64,000 nt of DNA from Chloroflexota bacterium (lineage in GTDB: Bacteria > Chloroflexota > Anaerolineae > Anaerolineales > E44-bin32): contig JADFRG010000005.1 in the NCBI GenBank assembly GCA_022561385.1, positions 1-64,000 on the forward strand, read 5' to 3'. Of this stretch, positions 43,709 to 52,598 are shown one piece after another (the stretch's first letter is position 1; each line of letters starts with the position of its first letter). Position numbers and translations under genes: made by a program. Under the pieces are notes generated by a model, which was given only the letters and a program-made list of their open reading frames with translations, searched no databases and was not told the DNA's origin.

Positions 43709-44125
43709 TCACATTTCTTCGGGGACCTGTTCGAGAAGATCAATGTGCTCTTGGCCCGGTTTTAGAAGGTCCCGAAAGTGGTCCGGCGGTGCCGCGGCAG
43801 TCTGGGGTACCTCTTAGCCATCCAAACTGGCATCACCGGGTTCGCTTCCCTCCGTAATCAGGGGAACTACCTCGACTCCGTCAGTGGAAGGTGAGGGTTC
43901 TTCGGATTGAGCAGGCGTCTCCAGCGGGGCCGCGATACGTGAGACTTTAGATCGATCCGGAGCCCATCCGCAGTGGGGGCGGGAGTCGGGCGTCGATGCC
44001 CCGCAGCCTGAGCAGGTGCGAAAATCCTGTTCCGTGCGGCCTCGCCTTTATTTCGACTAGCGGGCAGAAAGAATGGAGACCTTCACCCAATGGATGTGGA
44101 TGCGGCCCGAATTGAGAATTTCCGC
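43709..44125 (-). pseudogene. Decayed zinc-ribbon coding region with in-frame stops
   Basis: Downstream of the zinc-ribbon gene (stop at 44126-44128) the same frame continues to read like protein. It is broken by TAG (44057), TAA (44048), TAA (43814) and TGA (43709). Pieces include TCSGCGASTPDSRPHCGW, a ribbon that lacks one of four Cys (Arg in its place), an acidic linker, and PPDHFRDLLKPGQEHIDLLEQV. A further ribbon-like piece, RCRWCGEPL, lies in another frame near 43660-43700. There is no start codon for any piece. This is likely the eroded end of an older, longer gene, and it fills most of the 600-base gap before uvrA. Confidence 0.45.
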
Positions 44126-45190
44126 CTAGGATCCTTGTGGATCGTCTTCCGTGATCGGCATTAACTTCCCCAACATAAGGTCTCTGTTGGCGGTCAAAAA
44201 CAGCTCGGCGTAGCCTCGATTCCGCCACCCGAACGCCAACGCCTCATTCTCCCAAATGCGAAGAGTAGAGCGGACAAATCGGGTGTCTTCGGAGGGAGGC
44301 AATCGAGAGGACCTTCCCAGCAGGAGCACTGCGGGCAAGCCGTAGCCCGCCAGCCCCAAGGTGGCAATTAGCAGCAAATCGCGCGCTCCGATATCTGTAA
44401 TATCGACCCAGCCGGCCGCCAGAGCGCCAACGACCAACAGCCCCGCGATCAGTACCGCACTCAAGTGGGCGATCAGTTTGGCCGTTACCTGCTCCTCGCT
44501 GCGCGCGCTCGCGCGCTTATGACACGATTGACAGAGCGGCACCCGATAGCCATGATTCGGGTCGGGACCGTGATGCACGAGCAGTTTTCGCGGGGCGGGT
44601 CGCCGCAGGCAGTGGGCGCACCGCTCAGAAGGTAAAACGGCCGTCTTTTGAGCCAGCGTCACGACATATCGTTGACCGGGCTCGGGTTCGGATACATCCG
44701 CAATTTCCTCTAAAGGTTCAAAGGTCATAGGAGCGGGATCCAAACTACCGTTAGCGCTGTCCGCCACAAAATCATCCAGTTCTCCGAGACCGAAGGGAGC
44801 GGTGGGCGCCTGTTCCGAATCAAATAATTCTGGGGAGTCGCCACCTATTCCAAACGGCGGTGTGGAATCCGAGCTCAGATCGGCGCCCTCGCTGGGAAGC
44901 GCATCAACTTCTGCGGCCCGCTCGGAGTTGGCCATCGCTTGTACGGCTTCCAGCGTAGTCCAGCGTTTGAGGACCGTTTTCTCAGTCCTTGGATAGTCGG
45001 AAGAAATGGATCCGAACATTGCCCAGTGCGCGCCCTGGCTTAAGATGAAGGCAGACTCACAGTTCGTGCACTTGACATAATCGGGGAGATCTTCCACATG
45101 CACAACGGCCAGAGTAATTTCGCCACAAACGGCACAGGCCAAGTTGGTCGCGAATTCGTCGTCGAGGGTATTAAGTGGTAAATGGTCCAT
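44126..45190 (-). CDS. Membrane protein with zinc-ribbon motifs, unknown function
   Basis: The ~354-residue protein has an N-terminal ribbon (CAVCGE...CTNC), an acidic, disordered middle (about 85-180), a second Cys/His cluster (CAHCLRR...CQSCHKR) and two transmembrane helices (about 240-260 and 270-290). A short cytosolic tail follows. ATG 45190 fits the start of the ribbon; an ATG at 45211 is in frame. No ribosome site is clear. The stop is followed in frame by decayed coding sequence, so the present C-terminus may be truncated. Confidence 0.75.
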   Translation of the reverse strand: MDHLPLNTLDDEFATNLACAVCGEITLAVVHVEDLPDYVKCTNCESAFILSQGAHWAMFGSISSDYPRTEKTVLKRWTTLEAVQAMANSERAAEVDALPSEGADLSSDSTPPFGIGGDSPELFDSEQAPTAPFGLGELDDFVADSANGSLDPAPMTFEPLEEIADVSEPEPGQRYVVTLAQKTAVLPSERCAHCLRRPAPRKLLVHHGPDPNHGYRVPLCQSCHKRASARSEEQVTAKLIAHLSAVLIAGLLVVGALAAGWVDITDIGARDLLLIATLGLAGYGLPAVLLLGRSSRLPPSEDTRFVRSTLRIWENEALAFGWRNRGYAELFLTANRDLMLGKLMPITEDDPQGS

Positions 45191-45273
45191 AACTATGGCG
45201 GGGAAAAACAACGCCTCGCTCCGAATCTAACACAACCCTGACTGCCAGATAACCGACCCACTTTCCTATGCTG

Positions 45274-46383
45274 TCATTCCACCGGATCGAAGGCATCCGA
45301 TCCAAACGCCTCCAGCAACATAAGCCGTATTCCTGGTCGCTTCGGCAGCAGGACGGCGCCGCCACTAGGGGTCCTCCAGGAATCCACGAGATCTCGATTG
45401 ATACTAAAAGGGCGAATGCGCGATGGATCCGCTCCGATTTGCACCGCGGTCGGGACCAGCGGCAATAGTTTCGTCAGATCGATGTCGGAGACGAAGGTGT
45501 TGTAGAGCTGATTGTAGAGTTGAGGAATACGGACCAGCCCATTGATAGTGAGCAATTTAGAAAAGAGGGCGCGCACGACCTCCTGCTGCCTTCTCATGCG
45601 GTCGAAGTCACCTCCCGACTTTCGCATCCGAACATAACAAAGCGCCGCACCGCCGTCCATGTTATAGGAGACCCCGGATCGGTAGGTAAGGATCTCGCCA
45701 CGACATTCATCGCTCATGTAAGCGGTCGATTCGACCGTGATTCCGCCCAGGGTGTCTATGGCCGCGATAAACCCCGCAAAATTCACGCGTGCCCAACCGT
45801 CCACTGGGATGCCGAAGTTGTAGAGGATGGTCTGCTGGGTCATTACAAATCCGCCGCGTACCATGGCGGTGTTGATCCGATCCATGCGCCAACCAGGGAT
45901 ATAGACGTACAGATCTCTGGGGAATGAAATCAGGGTTGCGGTGCCTTGCGCAGGGTCAATGGATACCACCATCATGGTGTCGGTCCGGAAACCGCCCGTG
46001 CCGGGACGTTCATCGCTGCCAAGCAGCAGAATATTGACCGCATCAGCGCCAAACGTAATCTCGGGCATCGGCGGAGGGATTTCAGTCGATGAGAGTCGGG
46101 ATGGGGCTGGGAAGTCGGCCCAAATCGGAGTAGGCGTAGGAGAGATGCTGGGCGTGGGGCTGACGAGGGGCTCGCTGGGAGATTGCGTTGCTGCCGGAAG
46201 GGAGATGGGAGGAACCGGCGTGGCGCTATTAAGGGCATTAACGGTCGCAACCACACTGGTTTCGAGCGGTCCGTTCAGCGTGGGATCTTGGATCTGATCA
46301 GCGGCCGCGATGCTGCAGGCGCCAACAAGCGCCGACCCAATAATCAGCAATATGTACTTGACACGCTTCAACCGAACACCCAC
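45274..46383 (-). CDS. LytR-CpsA-Psr family cell-envelope protein
   Basis: The 369-residue protein has a GTG start and an N-terminal hydrophobic segment with a lipobox-like LVGAC. A Pro/Thr linker (about 45-95) precedes the LCP domain: NILLLGSDERPGTGGFRTDTMMVV, ISFPRDLYV and DRINTAMVRGG (first quoted in part) with the conserved Arg and Asp residues that bind polyprenyl-phosphate. These enzymes transfer glycopolymers from lipid carriers to the cell wall or to proteins. It stands alone here, facing the zinc-ribbon gene downstream. Confidence 0.92.
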   Translation of the reverse strand: MGVRLKRVKYILLIIGSALVGACSIAAADQIQDPTLNGPLETSVVATVNALNSATPVPPISLPAATQSPSEPLVSPTPSISPTPTPIWADFPAPSRLSSTEIPPPMPEITFGADAVNILLLGSDERPGTGGFRTDTMMVVSIDPAQGTATLISFPRDLYVYIPGWRMDRINTAMVRGGFVMTQQTILYNFGIPVDGWARVNFAGFIAAIDTLGGITVESTAYMSDECRGEILTYRSGVSYNMDGGAALCYVRMRKSGGDFDRMRRQQEVVRALFSKLLTINGLVRIPQLYNQLYNTFVSDIDLTKLLPLVPTAVQIGADPSRIRPFSINRDLVDSWRTPSGGAVLLPKRPGIRLMLLEAFGSDAFDPVE

Positions 46384-46428
46384 TCCATTCAGAAGACGAA
46401 TCTCTGCCTCGTATTGATCCCGCGGATT

Positions 46429-46722
46429 CTAGCCGAAAGCCTCTTCGCGAGCATCTCTGCAATAGGCATGCCGCGGGGGCATCAAGTGCTCCGCAAGGGC
46501 CAACATCTGGGAAAGGGGAAATGCCGGCGTGCCGGCGCAATCGGAGCTGGAGGAGCCCGTGCGGTTAGCTGGAGGGGCAACGCGGCCGCTGGTCAAGGGG
46601 AATAGGGGCATTGGAGGCTGAGCCGGATCAAAAAATGGCAGCCGCCCGCTTAAGCCGGAGGAAGAGGAGATCGCGGGCGGCTTCGAGGCCTGGACACTCT
46701 GGGGGGTAGTGTCCGGATCCAT
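46429..46722 (-). CDS. Possible small proline/serine-rich protein
   Basis: A 97-codon frame with an ATG but no ribosome site encodes a Pro/Ser-rich protein (PLFPLTSGRVAPPANRTG) that ends in a more ordered segment, LSQMLALAEHLMPPRHAYCRDAREEAFG (in part). No signal or known domain is seen. It could be a relic of an inactivated gene or a non-coding chance frame. Confidence 0.3.
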   Translation of the reverse strand: MDPDTTPQSVQASKPPAISSSSGLSGRLPFFDPAQPPMPLFPLTSGRVAPPANRTGSSSSDCAGTPAFPLSQMLALAEHLMPPRHAYCRDAREEAFG

Positions 46723-46878
46723 GTTAAGCGATTTTGCGGGTGCTCCACCTTACGGTGACCTTACATGGGAAACTTCTCGTGGATTCATTGTTGCAGATTC
46801 ACAGCGCATCCGAAGCCCCTGCTTGGAAACCCAGTCATCATTGTCAGCCCTTTGGCAAAGATAGGGCCGAGCAGACCC

Positions 46879-46907
46879 TTGACGGTAGGTGTTTTCCTCG
46901 TTGTAAT
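46879..46907 (+). promoter_or_regulatory. Promoter of the SLC13-type permease
   Basis: TTGACG at 46879-46884 and TGTAAT at 46902-46907 are spaced by 17 bases. Transcription would begin near 46914, giving a leader of about 43 bases before the ATG at 46957. Confidence 0.65.
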
Positions 46908-46956
46908 TCAAGTCCAAGCTGCCGATCTGGGAATCAGACGTATCACGGCCCAACAA

Positions 46957-48744
46957 ATGACGCCTGAAATCGCCCTCACTCTTTTAATCATCCTGGGTGC
47001 CTTGATTCTCTTCGCCACCGAGAAGCTCAGGGTAGACGTGGTCGCCTTGCTGGTCCTAATCTCGGTGGGAGTGCTGGGATTGATACCGGCCAAGGAGCTG
47101 TTTTCCGGTTTCTCAAACTCAGCCGTAATTACTGTATGGGCGGTCTATATGGTCTCCGGCGGACTCTTCAAGACCGGGGTGGCCAACGCAATGGGGACCG
47201 CTATTTTGAAAATAGCTGGCAACACAGAGTCTCGCCTCATTGCCACCATCATGCTCACCGTCGGAGTGTTGTCGGCATTCATGAACAACGTGGGCGCCAC
47301 TGCCATGTTGCTACCGGCCGTGGTAGGTATCTCACGGGTAACAAAAGTCGCGGTTTCTAAATTGTTAATTCCACTGGCATTTGCTTCGCTGCTGGGCGGC
47401 GCGATGACCTTGATCGGCACCCCCGCCAACATCCTGGCGACCGGGATTCTGGCTGAGCGCGGATTACCTACCTTCGGATTCTTCGAGTTCGCCCCAATGG
47501 GCATCGTGGTGCTCGTGACAGGGGTCCTGTATATGGTCCTGATCGGACGACGCCTGCTGCCGGTCCGCGAAGGGGCGCTCGGCCGGGAGGAGGTCTACAA
47601 CATACGCGATTATGTGACCGAGGTTCGCGTCTCTCCAGAGAGTTCATTGATTGGAAAGACCCTGCTCGAGTCTCGCCTGGGACAAGACTTCGACCTCACG
47701 GTGCTGGCCCTTCAGCGGGAGAACGGAAAACAGCCGCGGTTGCGTCGGGACATCGTGATCCAGATAGGAGATCTGCTTATCGTCGAGAGCTCGGCCTCGG
47801 ATCTGATGGCCGCCCGCCAATCGCTGGGCCTTACGGTCGAAGCCGAGCAAAAATTCGACCTCGGTAGTCTTGAACGCGGGGACGTTCAGCTCATCGAGGC
47901 CACGCTTGCGCCGCGATCGCACATCGTCGGACGTAGCCTGCGGGACGTTCGCTTCCGAGATCGATATGGCTTTACCGCACTCGCCATATCCCGACAGGGG
48001 GAAGTTATCACGGAACGACTGCGGGATGTACCGCTGAAATTTGGAGATTCCTTGTTGCTGCAGGGCCCTCCACGCCGCGTGAAACAACTGCAGGAGGGCG
48101 AGAATTTCCTGGTTCTGGAGCCGATCGAAACGGAACAATTTCGCCGCAACAAGGCGCCGATCGCGGTCGCGGCGCTTGTGCTGGCCATCGGGCTGGCGAT
48201 CTTCGCCGGGATGGCAATCTCGTTGGCCATGGTGATAGCGGCCGTGATCATGATTCTTGCCGGCGCCCTGCGGATCGAAGAAGCTTATGAAAGCGTCGAT
48301 TGGCGAACGGTATTTCTGGTTGCAGGGATGCTCCCGCTGGGGCTTGCAATGGAACTAACCGGCACCGCGCGCCTTTTGGCCGACGTCATCCTGGAAGTGT
48401 TTGAACCCTACGGTGCTCGGGCCGCATTGGCTGGGATCTATCTGCTGGCGGCTCTCATCACCCAGCCAATGTCCAATGCGGCCGCCATCGTTCTGATCGT
48501 GCCCATCGCGCTGGACACCGCGGATGGATTAGACGCCAACTATAAAACTTTCACAATGGCGGTTGTGATCGGCGCGGCCACCAGCTTCCTGTCACCCGTG
48601 GGCCACAAGGCCAACGTGCTCGTGTTCGGACCCGGGGGATACAAGTTCACGGACTATGCGCGTGTGGGGGCCATTCTGACCGTGCTGCTTCTCATTGTAT
48701 CGATGATTTTCCTGCCGATCTTCTGGCCGCTTTTCCCCGACTGA
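46957..48744 (+). CDS. SLC13/DASS-type permease with two RCK-C (TrkA-C) domains
   Basis: The 595-residue protein has two halves of membrane helices that flank a cytosolic insert (about 205-370). The insert consists of two RCK-C domains (SPESSLIGKTLLESRL...IQIGDLLIVE and PRSHIVGRSLRDVRF...LKFGDSLLLQG). The membrane halves show NNVGATAMLLPAV, IGTPANILATG, and LITQPMSNAAAIVLIVPIAL, matching the SNT-type motifs of DASS transporters. Transport of sulfate or dicarboxylates with sodium is the usual role. RCK-C domains often bind nucleotides such as cyclic di-AMP, which the cdaA gene here could provide. The start is the ATG that matches the first helix. Confidence 0.9.
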   Translation: MTPEIALTLLIILGALILFATEKLRVDVVALLVLISVGVLGLIPAKELFSGFSNSAVITVWAVYMVSGGLFKTGVANAMGTAILKIAGNTESRLIATIMLTVGVLSAFMNNVGATAMLLPAVVGISRVTKVAVSKLLIPLAFASLLGGAMTLIGTPANILATGILAERGLPTFGFFEFAPMGIVVLVTGVLYMVLIGRRLLPVREGALGREEVYNIRDYVTEVRVSPESSLIGKTLLESRLGQDFDLTVLALQRENGKQPRLRRDIVIQIGDLLIVESSASDLMAARQSLGLTVEAEQKFDLGSLERGDVQLIEATLAPRSHIVGRSLRDVRFRDRYGFTALAISRQGEVITERLRDVPLKFGDSLLLQGPPRRVKQLQEGENFLVLEPIETEQFRRNKAPIAVAALVLAIGLAIFAGMAISLAMVIAAVIMILAGALRIEEAYESVDWRTVFLVAGMLPLGLAMELTGTARLLADVILEVFEPYGARAALAGIYLLAALITQPMSNAAAIVLIVPIALDTADGLDANYKTFTMAVVIGAATSFLSPVGHKANVLVFGPGGYKFTDYARVGAILTVLLLIVSMIFLPIFWPLFPD

Positions 48745-48749
48745 CACCG

Positions 48750-50576
48750 TCAATCTGCACTTGCCTCCAGCGCCGCGGCACGCGACTGCTGCACATATTC
48801 CAGCGATTGGTGCCGGAAGTAGGTGTTGTAAAGCTCGGCGTAATGGCCTCCTGAGGCCAAAAGCCGTTCATGATCGCCTTCTTCGAGGATGCTTCCTTGT
48901 CGCAGCACAATGATGCGGTCCGACGCACGGACGGTCGAGAGGCGGTGCGCGATCAGGATCGAGGTGGTATCGGCCAGGATAAGCTGCAGGGCCTGCTGAA
49001 TCTGCGATTCGGTGAACGGATCCACACTGGCGGTTGCTTCGTCCAGTACGAAAATTGCCGGGCGCTGAACGAGTACCCTCATTAGCGAGACTAGCTGACG
49101 CTGGCCCATCGATAGTCGCTTTCCACGTTCGCCCACCTCGCTCTGCAACCCCTTCGGAAGCGCTTCCATCCATTCTCCGGAGCCGATGCGGCGTGCCAGA
49201 TTCCCGATTTCCGCTTCGGTCGCGTCGGGTCTGGCATAACGGATATTGTCCAGGACGGTACCTGAAAACAGGAACGGATCTTGCGGCACGAGGCCGATCT
49301 GGCGACGGTAGTCGCGCAAATCAAGCGACCGTATATCCAGCCCGTCAACTAGAATCTCGCCGCCCTGGAATTCATAAAAGCGCGTGATCAGTTTAACGAT
49401 CGACGATTTACCGGCCCCGGTGTGGCCAACCAAAGCGACGTCTTCTCCAGGTTCGATCGTGAGGTTGAAAGCCTCCAGAACCGGCTCGTCGGGCCGGTAC
49501 AGAAAATCAACGTTTTTGAACTGGATTTCCCCTCGAAATTTGGGCACCCGCAATTGAGCGGTCTGAACCACGGCCGATTCGGCGTCAATCAGCGCAAACA
49601 CGCGTTCAGCTGCGGACAACCCTCCTTGAATCTGGCTCCAGAATGAGGACAGGCCGAGTATTGGAAACCAGAAACGATTCATGCTCAACAAGAACAGGTA
49701 GAAGGCTCCGATCGCTATCACACCGCTTGCCGCGCTGAGGCCACCAAAAATAACCACGATCGCGGTTCCCACGCCCATCAGCGCATTCAGCGTGGGAAAT
49801 ACAAGTGCCAGCACAAAACCACGCCGGATGTTTACGGAGTAAGACTGGCGATTGACGGATTCGAATTCGCGGTAGATGGCCTCCTCTTGTCGGAAGTTTT
49901 TCGCGACCGTGATGCCTGTCACCGCTTCTTTTATGCTGGCGTTCACATTCGCCACCGCCCGCAGGGCACGTCGAATCGCGCTTCGAGCCCAACGTCGGAA
50001 GCCCCAAGAGGCCAGGAACAAAACCGGCAGCATGGCCAGAACAAGCAGTGTCAAATTCACATCGATCTGAAAAAGTACTACGATCAGGATCACCACCTGA
50101 ACCAGCTGAGAACCCAGCTCCGCGAGCAGGACAGAAACTTGGGCGAACTCATTGGTGTCGGAGCTGATGCGGCTGACTATCTTCCCCGAGGCGTGTTCAT
50201 CGTAGAAGGACATGTCATGGGAGGCCGTGGCGCGGAAGGCCTCCGTACGCAAGTCGAGCATGACGCTGCCGGTCACGCGGGTGGTGGCACGCCTGCGCGC
50301 CCAATTTGCCAGCCAGAATACCGCCCCTGCGGCTAAAATGGCCAGCGCAATCAGATTTAGCTGCGAACTCCGTGGATTCTGCTCAAGCAACCCAACCCCC
50401 TGCGAAACAAGCACCGCCGAGAAGGCGGCCGCGCCGGCCATAATGAAGGCAGCTGCCAGGGAAACGGCCAACTTTTTGGGGTGGCGCCTGAAGTAGGCTG
50501 CCAAACGGCGAACCAGTTCCCAATCGCCATAGATTCGGTCGTAGTCCTCGCGTCCTAAGTCTGAAAAAAGCCCCAT
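48750..50576 (-). CDS. Heterodimeric ABC exporter subunit (degenerate signature motif)
   Basis: The 608-residue half-transporter has a six-helix ABC membrane domain (~30-330) and an ATPase domain with Walker A GHTGAGKSS, a Walker B with catalytic Glu (IFVLDEATASVD) and a non-canonical signature LSMGQRQ instead of LSGGQ. It starts inside the stop of the other half-transporter (one-base overlap), so the two form a heterodimer. Its Glu together with the partner's canonical signature would build the one active ATP site. It exports an unknown substrate, perhaps a drug or lipid. Confidence 0.94.
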   Translation of the reverse strand: MGLFSDLGREDYDRIYGDWELVRRLAAYFRRHPKKLAVSLAAAFIMAGAAAFSAVLVSQGVGLLEQNPRSSQLNLIALAILAAGAVFWLANWARRRATTRVTGSVMLDLRTEAFRATASHDMSFYDEHASGKIVSRISSDTNEFAQVSVLLAELGSQLVQVVILIVVLFQIDVNLTLLVLAMLPVLFLASWGFRRWARSAIRRALRAVANVNASIKEAVTGITVAKNFRQEEAIYREFESVNRQSYSVNIRRGFVLALVFPTLNALMGVGTAIVVIFGGLSAASGVIAIGAFYLFLLSMNRFWFPILGLSSFWSQIQGGLSAAERVFALIDAESAVVQTAQLRVPKFRGEIQFKNVDFLYRPDEPVLEAFNLTIEPGEDVALVGHTGAGKSSIVKLITRFYEFQGGEILVDGLDIRSLDLRDYRRQIGLVPQDPFLFSGTVLDNIRYARPDATEAEIGNLARRIGSGEWMEALPKGLQSEVGERGKRLSMGQRQLVSLMRVLVQRPAIFVLDEATASVDPFTESQIQQALQLILADTTSILIAHRLSTVRASDRIIVLRQGSILEEGDHERLLASGGHYAELYNTYFRHQSLEYVQQSRAAALEASAD

Positions 50577-52336
50577 CAGTCTCCGAGCTGGGAAAAGATC
50601 TGCTGGTAGGCCGGAGAGACCTCCATCAGCTTTTCGTGCGTGCCGAGGGCCGCGACCTTTCCATGCCTCAGCAGCAAAATGAGATCGGCCCAGCGAATCT
50701 GAGAGAGCCGGTGAGTGATGATTACGGTGGTGCGTCCCTCTGCCGCGCGGAATATCGCGCGCTGGATCTCGTCTTCGGTGGCGCTGTCTATCGAGCTGGT
50801 CGAATCGTCGAGAATGAGAATTCGCGGGTCGGTAAGAAACGCGCGGGCCAATGCGAGGCGCTGTCGCTGGCCGCCCGAGAGGGTCATCCCTCGTTCCCCG
50901 ACGACCGTCTCGTATCCGTCCTTGAATCCAAGGATGAACTGGTGCGCCTGGGCTTCGATTGCTGCCTGTTCAATTTCTTCTTGGGTAGCGCCCCGCCTTC
51001 CGAAGGCAATATTGTCGGCGATCGATCGCGAGAATAGGAAAAGGTCCTGCTCGATGATCGAAATCTGGGCCCGCAGCGAGGCAAGATCCCAGTCCCGCAC
51101 GTCGACGTCGTCGACGAATACCTGGCCAGACCCCACCTCATAGATGCGGTTGATCAATTTGGCCAGAGTGGTCTTTCCCGTACCTGTCTGGCCTACAATC
51201 GCCATCGTCTGACCCGGCCGCAGTCGGAAAGACAATTCCTGCAGCGCCCCTTTGCCACCTCCGTACGAGAAGCTCACGTCGCGGAATTCGATCTCCCCTC
51301 GCATCGGGGCCGCATGGCCGTCCGGGTTGCGATCCAATTCAGTGCGCTGGTTGATCAGGTCCAAAATGCGGCGAGCCCCGGCCATGCCGAGCGAAACCTG
51401 TGAGAACGCAAACAGGGAAACGAAGGTTGGAAATGCGAAGAGCTGGATCAGGCCCATAAAGGCCACCACGTCCCCTAACTCCAGGATCCCCTGCTGGAAA
51501 AGGATCACCGACTGAAGGAAAGCGCCGGCCTCCGCCAGACCGAGCAACAACAAGGGGATAAAGCGAGCCTCAATATCCCCTTGCCGCACAAACGCGGCCC
51601 GGTAGGAGGCCGCGTTGCTTGTGAAGCGCTCGACCTCCTGATCCTCCTGGGCGTGTCCCTTTACCACTTCAATTCCATCAATCGCTTCGGACAAGTGGGC
51701 ATTCATAATGCCGAAGGCCTTACGCGCGTCCTCCGCTACCGGGCGGAGCTCCTTCAAATAGGCCCAGATGGCCATCACATACGAGACGGTAAAAAGAATC
51801 GGGATCGCGATCAAGGTGGGATAGATGGAGGGGGCGATTATCAGCGGAAGCAAAATAAAGTTGGCGGAGCCGATAACCAGATTGAAACCCGGGTTGAACA
51901 TCAGACCGATCTCACGTACGTCGTTCGTCGCGCGTGCCATCGTCTCTCCGACGGGCTGCAGGTTGTGGAAGGTCATGCTTTTACCCAGTAGGCTTAAATA
52001 CAGTTCCTCCCGAATATTGCGCTCCAGCCGCTGCCCCAGAATATCTGCTCCAAAGTTTCTTCCCAGCTGCAGGACTCCGCGGATTCCCTGGGTGACAACG
52101 ATCAGGACCGCAATGCGCATCAGTCCTTGATTAACGTCCTGAGCCGCTATGACCACATCGAACGCCTGGCCGAGGAGCAGCGGAACGGCCGATGCAAGAG
52201 CTGCATTGCCAAACGCGCCTACCAGCGTCATCAGCACGATCCAGAGGTGATCCAGCGTGTGAGTCAGGATCCACCGGTTGACGGATGTTCGATTATGTTC
52301 TTTTGCTTGTGGGAGTACGAATTCGGCGACGGTCAT
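50576..52336 (-). CDS. Heterodimeric ABC exporter subunit (Walker B Asp variant)
   Basis: The 586-residue half-transporter has six membrane helices and an ATPase domain with Walker A GQTGTGKTT and a canonical signature LSGGQRQRLALARA. Its Walker B is ILILDDSTSSID, in which the catalytic Glu is replaced by Asp. This is complementary to the other subunit, which has the Glu but a degenerate signature. Such asymmetric pairs are known (TM287/288, BmrCD). It is the first gene of the two-gene operon. Confidence 0.94.
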   Translation of the reverse strand: MTVAEFVLPQAKEHNRTSVNRWILTHTLDHLWIVLMTLVGAFGNAALASAVPLLLGQAFDVVIAAQDVNQGLMRIAVLIVVTQGIRGVLQLGRNFGADILGQRLERNIREELYLSLLGKSMTFHNLQPVGETMARATNDVREIGLMFNPGFNLVIGSANFILLPLIIAPSIYPTLIAIPILFTVSYVMAIWAYLKELRPVAEDARKAFGIMNAHLSEAIDGIEVVKGHAQEDQEVERFTSNAASYRAAFVRQGDIEARFIPLLLLGLAEAGAFLQSVILFQQGILELGDVVAFMGLIQLFAFPTFVSLFAFSQVSLGMAGARRILDLINQRTELDRNPDGHAAPMRGEIEFRDVSFSYGGGKGALQELSFRLRPGQTMAIVGQTGTGKTTLAKLINRIYEVGSGQVFVDDVDVRDWDLASLRAQISIIEQDLFLFSRSIADNIAFGRRGATQEEIEQAAIEAQAHQFILGFKDGYETVVGERGMTLSGGQRQRLALARAFLTDPRILILDDSTSSIDSATEDEIQRAIFRAAEGRTTVIITHRLSQIRWADLILLLRHGKVAALGTHEKLMEVSPAYQQIFSQLGD

Positions 52337-52373
52337 AGGTTATGGCGGGGCGCCGAAAGGATAACATAGGGCC

Positions 52374-52402
52374 TTTGAAGGCCCCGCGGGCGCTGTGATA
52401 TA
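52374..52402 (+). promoter_or_regulatory. Possible promoter upstream of the structured leader
   Basis: TTGAAG near 52374 and TATAGT near 52397 are spaced by 17-18 bases. Transcription would start near 52409 and give a leader of about 190 bases for the MBL hydrolase. Confidence 0.45.
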
Positions 52403-52408
52403 GTCGGC

Positions 52409-52598
52409 CCGAAGGCGGGGCGTGGGAACGCGGAATGGTTTCTTGTCGGCACAACGATAGCTACAGCCGGCGACCTTCCGGTTGCGGCGCTGAGTCCCGC
52501 GCAACAGGCGAACGCAGGGCGGACGATAGAAGCGGGGGCCGGGGAAGCCCCAAAGGTCGATTACAGGCAGGACAAGCGGGCTAATTCGTTAGACTGAC
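52409..52598 (+). ncRNA. Structured leader RNA upstream of the MBL-fold hydrolase
   Basis: This GC-rich stretch of about 190 bases can form several hairpins: GCGT-GGGA-ACGC (52420-52431, a GNRA tetraloop), GTCGGC...GCCGGC (52445-52471, one G-U), GACC-TTCC-GGTT (52472-52483, alternative to the previous), and GGGGC...GCCCC (52535-52551). No long frame occupies it. I could not match it to the known riboswitch or housekeeping RNA families by their hallmark motifs. It could be a cis-regulatory element or a free small RNA. Confidence 0.4.

Larger units (their letters stand above)
46384..46956. other. Intergenic region between the LCP gene and the permease
   Basis: This 573-base stretch holds one possible small gene (46429-46722, minus), a clear promoter for the plus-strand permease, and otherwise nothing I can name. 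Confidence 0.4.

Noticed and set aside
52409-52598. Leader RNA as RNase P, SRP RNA, tmRNA, TPP, FMN or cobalamin riboswitch
   Set aside because: The hallmark conserved motifs of these families were looked for and not found, so it is left unclassified.
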